A stretch of DNA of 64,000 bases. It comes from Alectoria sarmentosa (Eukaryota; Ascomycota; Lecanoromycetes; Lecanorales; Parmeliaceae). Positions within the stretch are counted from its first letter, which is position 1. Every line of letters starts with the position of its first letter. Below, piece by piece: positions 55,605 to 64,000 of the stretch. Where the stretch lies: positions 1 to 64,000 of the forward strand of contig WOGZ01000180.1 in the NCBI GenBank assembly GCA_009733775.1, in the 5' to 3' direction. Both the position numbers and the translations under genes were made by a program. The notes below the pieces were generated by a model. It was given only the letters and a program-made list of their open reading frames with translations, was not told where the DNA came from and did not search any database.

Positions 55605-57937
55605 GTGGTCGATGGTAGAGGAGGTATACATGTGCAATAGCTTGTCGGGTTGATTGTTCATGGAACGGAGGCGGCCCGCATGTGACTCTCTTTTGCTGAG
55701 AGCGTTTCTTCCTCGTGATATTTGTGCGTACGGGGCTATATACCTACTAGCGATGAATTCTACTGTCTACGTTTTGCTACCGTCCTATCTAATGCGCTTT
55801 CTACTTCCACGATTTTGATGTACATCTCTCATGCCCACGGTCCTCCGCATTCTGCCAAAATCTCTAATGGATTCCATAGCGAGAGCAAATGTCTTACATC
55901 TAGGAGTCCATCAAGCTCACGCTGCTAGCGATCGCGATTAAGCCGCTGTTGCTGTCCACCGTGAACTGGGATTGCTTCTGTCTGAGGAGTAACTTCCTGT
56001 CGTAGGCTGCGTTCCATATCACGAGGCATGAGTCGGTGTCGTGGTTCCAAGAGGAGAAGCGTTCACCATTGTGGTGTGGTCAAAGAAAGAGGAGGAGAAA
56101 ACAGGACGAGAGGGCGAAGAAGGAGAGGTGACGGATTCCGAGGAAGGATTTGGACCTTCAATACAGGTACAACTTGCACTATAGCGATTCTTGGTTGCCC
56201 ACGTAAAGTAGAGTAGCTCTCAAATTCTCGCTGACTAGTTTAGCTGTAGCAGCAGGTTTTGATGCAGGTCCTTGATCAAGGCACCTAGAAATAAATCCAT
56301 GTAAGAGATGGGGCTCACGATGTTGGGAGCCTGTCTTAGGCGTTTTATCACGTATCCTGGCGAAGTTGGCATTAGGCCGGACGGACTTGGGCAAAAAAAA
56401 AAACCCTGAGCTTAATGCTTTGCCAGGTTGCCAGGACGCATACGGGTTTTGCGGCGTGATTTGGGTAATGGAGACGGCGAACATTGGGAAAACCCACGCT
56501 CCCATCAGGGTGTATTGCTAATGTTTTCGAAGTTTGTTTATTTTCAATTAGGTATCTAACGTGGTCGCGCCAAGAAATCGAAATCTTTTGGTCACGCCAA
56601 AACTTTCCAACCTCTTTCATCTATCTCCCTCGATCAACTCGTCCAACGCGACATTCCATCTCGCGAGCCTGTTGTGCCAGTGTAACATAAGCCTCCAACA
56701 TAGGGATATGTGCATCTGACAGGGTTGTTGAGGCTTTGAAGAAACACGGGGTCGGCTCAGCGGCCAATGAGAGCCTCTGTCTTCCCACGTTCCATACGGC
56801 TCGGTCGAGCAGCGACGACGGACCCGACACTATGTCTATGGAATCTTATGTATGTACGCCCCTCTTCGATGCATGTACCCCACTTCTGATCGAATTCATG
56901 TCCGCGTTTGAGGCTCACATCAAGAAAAAATTTCATAACCTTATATATCAAAGCAGCCAAGTTCGCTTTCTGCAGATTTGCCCACCAACTGTGGCCTATG
57001 GCGCAAGAAACCCCTCATATATTTAAGTGTTGAAGTACCTAGTCGCATCCTGTTTTCCAAAAATGGTCTAAAAATACTCATAACCTTGTTTCGACGGCAT
57101 TTGTGTGAAACGTCGAGCAGGTGTGCTAGCTGATGAAGGCATGGTAGCAGCAGCCTTGCTAATATCAGACTCTTCTCATTTTCACGGCTGTAAGTCGACA
57201 AGCGCATCTTACGGTTTCTTAGGTCTTGTTGAAAGATGAACCCCTTGTCTGAGGTCATGGGACACTACACTCGCTCGACACTCTATCCATGACCAACAAC
57301 ATCTACAAATGCTTACATATTCACGCCATATGTCTTCTTCTGCCAATCACCAGCATTCTATCAAGAGAGAAAGATGTTTGATGCCCGTTTTACTCCTCTT
57401 CCCGGATCAAGACGCCGCAACTGCACCGGCTGACCCTGTATTTCATTCTGCCTTGCAGGATTCGCTTTTGGCTTTGGCAGCAGACAGAAAGCTCATTCCC
57501 TGACGGAGCCAAATGTCAGACCTTTCTCCTTAGACCCGATGACATTGCAGTTCCCATTGATTGGCTTACGAAGCTGTTTCACATCTTCGTCTTCGAATAT
57601 CTTTCATTTCCAACACCTCGACCTGGCTATGCTGCGATGATCTACAAAAAGAATAACTGCGGCTGCCTACTCGAAGGCGGCGCTGGCTTTTGGCGGACGA
57701 AAGCATATGAGGATGTCGGGACTTGTTGGGTGTGCATCCAGAATAAGGTTATAAAGCCGCGTTTCCTCTCGTGATGCCATATTTGCCCATCGTGCTCGTT
57801 TCCTTCTATGGTACCTCAATATTCCTTTGCCTTCTATCAACCGCTCCTCTGCCACGAGATCACCACTCGTCATAACATTTTCTGCTGCACACTAGGCCTT
57901 CAATCAACTACCGCCTCCTACAGTATATGAGTTGAAA
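55605..57937. other. Intergenic, 2.3 kb
   Basis: No intact gene. Between about 57,309 and 57,775 two plus-strand frames look partly coding (VFHSALQDSLLALAADRKL, then in the next frame FLLRPDDIAVPIDWLTKLFH), but they need a frameshift to join and match nothing I know. Confidence 0.4.
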
Positions 57938-59382
57938 ATGCGCTCGTACATGATGCTCGCGCTGCTGGCTAGCGGAGCGCCTCTATCGCTATCACAGTGT
58001 ACAGATGGGTCCAACCCCGATGCTTCATGTTTTAACGCACTCGATCTGCCCGACTACATTATGAACTGGTGGACAACCAATGAAGCCTCATGTGGGCAAC
58101 AAGAATTCGCCGCCTGCTTTTACGCCAGCGCTACAAAGTATGCTCCATCAGACTGCAGCCAAATCAACAATGATGCCGCCTGTACGCAGCCTACGTGGAG
58201 TGATTTCTCTGGATCTGACAATGGCATTCAGAACTTCTATGTTGCATGGAACATCTGGTCGGTTGACATTCAATCAGTCGTCCGCGATATCTCAGTTAAT
58301 TTGAGTATAGGAATACTAATGGATTATTCTTGGACTTATACAATGCAATTGGTACTGCTGAAGGATCAGCTTCGTCTGGCCTTTCTGCCGTTGTTACTCT
58401 CCTAGACCCACCCACAACGCAAAACATCGTCCTCGATGACGTCCTCGACGCTCTCTCTTTCGGTCTATCCCTCTACGCTGAAGGTTCCATTCTCGTGAAA
58501 GCCTTGATCCGAGCGGCACCCCAGACCACCGGTCTCCTAGGAAAGCTCTTCCCTTCGGGTACCGTGGACGGCGAGTACCAAGACTGGTCAGTTGTCGCGC
58601 AAAATCTCGGCAAAGTCACCACCGCTTTCCAATCCTCGGTGGCCGATGGTCTCCCGATTCTGGAGAACAATGTCACCAACTTTATCTACTGGTCCCAGAA
58701 CTCTGGCCTCTCAGGCTTCCGTCCCTCCCTCAGCAGCCTCGTCGACACCATGACCCAAACCCTCAACACCTACGCCATCTCCCAAATAATATCAACCCAA
58801 GGCATCATCGTCTCCCGCGCCCCAAACACAGACGTCCATGCTCTCCAAACAAATGGCAGTAAGCTCAACTGGGACACCGGCTGCAGCGGCGGCTACACAG
58901 CCGGTATATGCGACACCTTCTTTTGGGACGGCACAGATACCTACGGCCTTACCGACGGCACTGACTTTACCAAATCCTACCACGACGAATTGACCTCCTT
59001 CTTCACTGGCAACCCCGCCCTCACAAACGGCCAGCTCCTTTTCACTGGCGCCCAAGCCTGCTACGTCGCCACTGGGAAGAACGGCGGCGGTTCTCCAACT
59101 CTCGATTCCACAGACCCAACGCAATTTTCCTGCCTCAGCAATATGCAAGTGTGCACCTGGGACGAGAGCGGTTACGGGCCGTTCGATGGCAGTTGTCCGA
59201 ATCTACCCGCTAAGAATGCGGTACTGCAGCATTTCGGCGTGAGTGGGTGCATTGGGTCACAGGATAGCACGACCAGTATCGATGTGCCGAGGGCGTATCT
59301 CGGGCCCGGGGTCTATCAGGATGCGAACAATGTGGCCGATTTACAGGTCGATGACTTTTGTGATAACGTTTCGTTGAGGTAG
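57938..59382 (+). CDS. Uncharacterised secreted cysteine-containing protein
   Basis: Two exons (57938-58257 and 58311-59382) give 463 aa. An N-terminal signal peptide, MRSYMMLALLASGAPLSLS, is followed by Cys-rich spans CTDGSNPDASC and CGQQEFAACFYAS, and the C-terminal third holds further paired cysteines (DTGCSGGYTAGICDTF, FSCLSNMQVC, VSGCIGS). The exon junction is inferred: a 53-nt intron with a poor donor (GTCGGT) and TATAG acceptor is the only simple way to connect NIW with NTNGLFLDLYNAIG. The alternative is a frameshift that breaks the gene. The protein looks like one of the abundant secreted fungal proteins of unknown function; no catalytic motif is recognised. The upstream in-frame codon at 57,932 is not ATG, so 57,938 is used. 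Confidence 0.68.
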
Positions 59383-61819
59383 ACGGGATGAAAGCGTGCG
59401 AGGAACTACTGGACAGGGCTCTTTGTCATTTCGGATCTGCGGGAGTCGGAATACACAGTTCAAATACGATTTCTAGCTGAGGTGGAGTATCAGGAGTATC
59501 AGGTGGATTTTCAATTTGAGTATGAGTAGACTTCTGTATCTTGACGCTGGTCAACCTTTGCAAGCACCCAAACCCCTTCTCTTCACCTGGAGCCTCCAAG
59601 CCGCTGCAATCGGGCTCCCAAATCCGCAGCCTCAACAACATCAATCCCTTGCCCTCATTCGCGCAGAGCGAACAACAAAATTACATCACTACGGCTTCGT
59701 CCTACCGGGCTACTCCGTCCTCTGAAATGCAGAGGTCCCACATCAATCCTCTTGTTCGCAGCGGTCGTGTTGTTAAATGTGCCTTATCGAAATGGCAACT
59801 AGATCATGGCGTACGGGTACACTATGGATGACACCATCTCGGGGGTGAAGGAAGAAGCCGTCGCTGTCCATCTCTGGGCCTGCTGAGACTCTGGGGCCGC
59901 CGACCCCAAGATTGTTGCTGCGCTAGGTGGTTATCTCGTACTCGTCAGTCACTTAGTCAGTCATTGTAGGAGCAAGGTAGGTAGGCAGCTCAACACTCGC
60001 TCTCGGCGACAAGAAACTAAAGTCGGGCTTGAGAAACAGTTTTTTTTTATCCATGAAAATTTAAGGAAAAAAAGAATGAAAACAAAAGAACACAAAACAA
60101 CAAGAGATTGCCGGTCGATCCCTGCCTTTCGGGTTCGGAACCTCGGAGCCGAGACCCCGACCGAGACTTTTGTAGCTTGCGTTGACAGAGTCAGTGATTC
60201 TTTGATTTTTTGGTGGGGGAGACCATGCGCTGTGATATAGGAAAACCAACTTTTTTTCTCTCTTTGATCGCTGAATGGTCATGGCACCTATTCCCTCGAA
60301 TTTGTTAGCAGGCAAGACACAGGTTGGGGGGAGTATCGACCTTTTTTTTGTATTATTCTCCCATCCAGGATTTCTGGAAATGGCGATGACGGTTGCGTGG
60401 GTTGAACACTTGTTTACTTTGTGTTGCCCATTTCTTAATGTGGTCTCTTGATACGATGCGATGCGAATGCCGCGCTCGTAAGATGGTGTTGGACTGGTTC
60501 GTGAGAGAGTGTTTGGACACAGGGTATAGTCTGCGGGGGCTTGGTTTCTATGCTCTTTGCGTCTGTTCTGGTCGGTTCAGGGAGATGTGCTGGGCTATTG
60601 AGGGAGAGGGAGGGAGAGAGGGGCATGGGTATGGGCATGGGTATGTGAGACGGGCGGTTTGGCAGTGTGGGTGGGTGGGGAGGTGGAGGTTCGTATGGGT
60701 GGTCTGTTTCGTTTAGTCATCAGGGTTGATGGTTCACTGGTGCGATGCAACAGATGGATGGATAATTGGTTTTTTTGATTTGATTGCTAGTACTACTCGA
60801 TTCAAACTCCGGTTTCTAGTCCCGTTCACTGCTCCTGCATTCTCTTTTTTTTTATACCAATGTTGGAAAGATATCGTCAGTAGGTGGTTGATGGGCTTGC
60901 GAGTTTTTTTCGTAGTTGTGTTGTTAATGGTATATTGGATCGGGTAGTTGGGGAGAGGGAGAGGGAGATGTGTTTGCCGATGCCGAACAAGGAGGAAGAA
61001 TGGTGGCGTCATCGATGTCGCTATCTGTAATGGCTGATCTAGGGGAGAAGGAAAAGTTAGTCGCGCGAGCTGAATCTTGTCTAGCTTGCTTGGGTAATGT
61101 AGCTTAGGGTTCGTGTGTGTGTTGTGTTGTGTTGACCGTCGAAGATGGTTGAAGGCTTTTGAGTTATTACATCGAGCTCGATAATCTGACGCCAAGCACT
61201 CAAGACAACCAAAGCTTCGCCTTTCTACGGCTCCGTTTTCAGTCACAACACTGTTCCATTCCGAAAATCCCACACTCGTTGAAACCCCGTGAGCCACCCA
61301 CCACCTATCGGGCCGTGAACGGAACGGTCGGCCCCTATGGTCCGAGCTTCCACGTTCGCACTTGACCAGTGGTCTGCGCTGCCTGCGGGGTGACTGGTAT
61401 GAGTACGTCACCTTCACTGCTCCAGCATATCGGGTCGGAAAGGAGGGGGTTTTGCGAGACTAGTTCGGTGGCAGTGCAGCGTTCGGCTATTCGGCCTCTG
61501 CGGGGGTTTTGCTCGTGTGGCCTTGGGTAGATGAGATAGATGCAGATGCACTATTTTTTCTCGGCTAGGAGAAGCCGGCGCGTTGTGTCTAGGTAATGTC
61601 AGCTCGTTGAGATGTCTCTGTAAGCTACTAGAGCGCCGATTACGGGCCATGTACCATGAAATGACTGCGCAGTTGAAGCTGAATTGATCCTCGGGGAAAG
61701 CGGCGGGGTCACATGATGAGCGATTTGTTTCCTTCCAATCTTAGCAATGGTGTCGAGGTTACTCATAGTGAGGCATCTCGAGTGACTGGGCTGTGTCTCG
61801 ACCATGGATACACCGTACC

Positions 61820-61945
61820 CGAGTGCCGATTTGATAGCGTGCCCGTGACCTCGTGTTCAGCAGCGGCCAGATCCCTGCAGTGTGCATCGACTGGCCCTCA
61901 GGCGTTGGCGGAGGTGGCACTCGTATTCGTGATGCGCCGTTTTCC
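61820..61945 (+). repeat. Degenerate duplicated segment, copy 1
   Basis: Aligns by eye with 62,048-62,175 over roughly 120 bases, with many C/T and G/A differences and small indels. Translation in one frame gives SAAARSLQCAST, matching SAADVSLQCDST of copy 2; GVGGGGTRIRDAP in another frame matches GIGGGGTSNHDAV. Confidence 0.6.
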
Positions 61946-62047
61946 CCTCGTGAACTCACAGTCTTAGCCTCGAGACCGATGTCGAAGAGTATCACGGACA
62001 AGCATTTCAAGTCATCAGGCGGAGGCTCGGTTATATCTACAACGTCA

Positions 62048-62175
62048 TCAATGGGCGGTTGGATAGGTGCTCGTGATGTCAATCTGTCAGCAGCAGATGT
62101 ATCGCTGCAATGTGATTCGACTGAACCCTGGGGGATTGGAGGAGGTGGCACTTCTAATCATGATGCAGTGAGAAT
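62048..62175 (+). repeat. Degenerate duplicated segment, copy 2
   Basis: Partner of 61,820-61,945, about 228 bases downstream in the same orientation. Here both peptide blocks are in one frame. Confidence 0.6.
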
Positions 62176-63707
62176 CTTCTTCTTGGCATGGAAATCCGCC
62201 ACTCCATTGATGCCCACTCCTGAGCAAGAGGGCTAAAGTATGTCTCTCGCTGCCCAAGACGAGGAGTTGTTCTTGATGACATTTCAATTTTCCTTGCTGA
62301 CAAGTAGGGTAATTGAATAATATGAAAAACAAAGATGCACGAGGTGTCGCATGACGTCGGGTGTTCAACCCGATCTGACGTGCATTACGCATGGAATGGA
62401 TCCGTTCGAGCGTTATAGGTATCCATGTTCCCCGTGAAGTAGGCTGAGGCGAGGGCGTTGACGCGCGTCTTGAAGTACACCTCAGTGGTGCTTCACAGAG
62501 TGCGCCGCATCTTGGTTCAGCTCATACTTGACTGTTCTTTCTTTTCGGTCTTCTCCAGATCTTCTCCAAGGTTGCCTCGGAGGAGAAGACTCGGCGACTA
62601 TTTCCTAGGTAGCCTGTATGGAAATTACCCTGTCAATGACAGTGAAGCAATAAGGAAGATGCTGGAACGTGCATGTGGTCAGGCAGATAGAATTGCCCAG
62701 AACAGGACTCCGAAATCCATTTGGAGCAGTTATGGAAACGAGGTTGAATTGATTATGCGGGGTTGTTTCGGGGTCCGCAACCGTATTGGTCTCCCTCTTG
62801 AAGAATGCGACTGCTGACTGCAGGGGCGTTACGGACGACAGCGGCGTCAATATGCGAAGTATGCTATTTGTGATCTGCATGTAGATGATGAGTGGGTTGA
62901 TGATCCTTTGGCTGGGTATCTATGCATGCACACCCACTCTAATGCAACCTAAGCACCTGTCAACGATGAAATGCAAAGCCCCTCTCTCCTTAGCTCTGCA
63001 CCTGTGCTTAATTCTCCGATTCCTTCATATAACTGGATTGACAGAATGCTAGCCTCTCTGTCAATTTTGACATTGCTGGTGCCACATGCCAAGAAAGAGC
63101 CCCTCTGCCGCTGCCGCAGCAGCCGTGGTGCGGAGTTCTAGACTTCCCCCCTCTCCGAACGCGACCCGCTCTCACTAGAAACACCGATCTGTGGATCGCA
63201 ATTCACATGATGCTGCTTCAAACACCTAAATAGCCCCTCTGAAACAGCTCCTGTACCCTCACCACACGGCAGGCCCGTCATGGCCCCCCCCCCAAATCAC
63301 CCCTCAGTGGCGGGTGTGGCCGCCACGCCGCCAACGTCTCTTCCACCACAAGCACTAGAGTGGCGGTACGACAAGGCACAGTTGCTAGGCCAGGAACCAG
63401 AAGAGTAGGGTGGGTGGTAGCATGAACCTTGTCGCATCGTGTCATTTATAATCCGCGTCCCTGATCAAGTTGAAAAGTGGAGGTTCCAACAGTCAAAGGT
63501 TGGGGCAATGCCCGCCCTGACTTCAACATCGCGACGTCGTGACGGCTTAGCGAGGGCAGGATCCACGATGAAAAATCCTTGACTGCCCTTTCTTTCCTCT
63601 GAACCACATTCTCACTCCCTTCCCGACTCTCTTTCCTCCACCATCATTCCAAAGCTTCAATCATTTCTACAGACACTGCAAACTCCTTATCAATAAAAAC
63701 AGCAATT

Positions 63708-64000
63708 ATGAAGGCCATCGTTATTGTCGTTGGTGCTCTGGCATGCTCAATGAGTGTGTTGGCCAGCTCTCGGTATCAGCAGGCTTCGCGCTTCGTCCCT
63801 CACCTTGTCCCCCGTGTTGCAGAGCATCAAGCATCCCACAAGACTCTGGTCACACGCAATGAAAACGGCGAGAAGAATTTCACGCATAATCAGCTATTCA
63901 CGCTGCAGAAGAAGTTTCTAGATAACTTCATTGCTCCAAACAATGCAATCCAAGTGAGGTCTCCCGCTCCGGAACTCAGATCCACTTTTTAGATTCACAA
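63708..64000 (+). CDS. Small secreted protein gene, 5' part
   Basis: ATG at 63,708 starts MKAIVIVVGALACSMSVLAS, a clear signal peptide, followed by SRYQQASRFVPHLVPRVAEH and NGEKNFTHNQLFTLQKKFLD. The frame reaches a stop at 63,990-63,992 (94 aa). However, CAA followed by GTGAGG near 63,954 and TTTTTAG at 63,986-63,992 could bound a 39-nt intron, in which case the gene continues beyond the window. No domain is recognised. An A-rich leader (CAATAAAAACAGCAATT) precedes the ATG, typical of a well-translated fungal mRNA. Confidence 0.6.

Larger units (their letters stand above)
59383..63707. other. Longest gene-poor stretch, 4.3 kb
   Basis: No intact gene seen. It contains a degenerate duplicated segment (61,820-61,945 and 62,048-62,175), a 119-codon ORF at 62,458-62,817 without features, purine runs near 60,600-60,650, and CCCCT words (stress-element-like) at about 62,984, 63,104, 63,148, 63,236 and 63,300 upstream of the final gene. 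The 227-codon minus-strand ORF at 60,734-61,417 has no coding character. Confidence 0.5.

Noticed and set aside
60734..61417. 227-codon minus-strand ORF
   Set aside because: Amino-acid usage looks like untranslated sequence, and there is no domain or homology block.

Overview
The window looks like nuclear DNA of a filamentous ascomycete (Pezizomycotina). Genes are compact and intron-poor, with introns of about 45-110 bases carrying GTRNGY-type donors and CTAAC/CTGAC-like branch sites. The families fit this group: a UstYa/DUF3328 protein, DUF3433 and DUF4419 proteins, a PTH11-like rhodopsin-domain receptor, an S53 tripeptidyl peptidase and a fungal MIC19. The first 1.5 kb is an extreme AT-rich block that stops abruptly, as expected of repeat-induced point mutation (RIP). 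I found no rRNA, tRNA, CRISPR or bacterial-type operon.

Layout. 1-1,520: AT-rich block. 1.7-7.0 kb: housekeeping genes RRP43 (+), signal peptide peptidase (-) and a five-exon extended SDR (-). 10.1-11.3 kb: DUF4419 protein (-). 12.7-14.1 kb: a decayed Ty1/copia gag between 60-bp direct repeats, then an orphan ORF. 14.6-15.4 kb: NAA50-like acetyltransferase (-). 17.5-19.7 kb: six-exon secreted sedolisin (+). 21.1-22.3 kb: F-box-like/TPR-like protein (-). 24.3-24.5 kb: relic of a fructosamine-kinase-like gene. 25.0-28.1 kb: divergent MIC19 (-) and glucokinase (+). 28.4-28.8 kb: a 441-bp TA-flanked MITE with 56-bp terminal inverted repeats. 29.3-30.5 kb: first member of an unnamed two-copy protein family; the second is at 53.5-54.3 kb (-). 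33.4-37.1 kb: DUF3433 membrane protein (-). 39.2-39.8 kb: GFA/CENP-V-type zinc protein (-). 41.5-42.5 kb: UstYa-like protein (+). 42.8-46.1 kb: microsatellite-dense DNA holding a predicted 59-aa secreted peptide with an 11-nt microexon. 46.6-48.2 kb: MFS transporter (-). 49.8-51.3 kb: seven-exon rhodopsin-domain receptor (+). 54.8-55.6 kb: LEA-like repeat protein (+). 57.9-59.4 kb: uncharacterised secreted protein (+). 63.7 kb to the end: start of a small secreted-protein gene cut by the window.

The genes do not form one obvious pathway. They are a mix of conserved cell functions (RNA exosome, intramembrane proteolysis, N-terminal acetylation, MICOS, hexose phosphorylation) and accessory functions (secreted protease, small secreted proteins, receptor, drug-type transporter, lone UstYa). 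The UstYa, MFS and receptor genes lie within 10 kb, but no backbone biosynthetic gene or RiPP precursor was seen between them, so I do not call a biosynthetic cluster. All exon coordinates were derived by hand from splice motifs and frame continuity; none was tested against RNA data.
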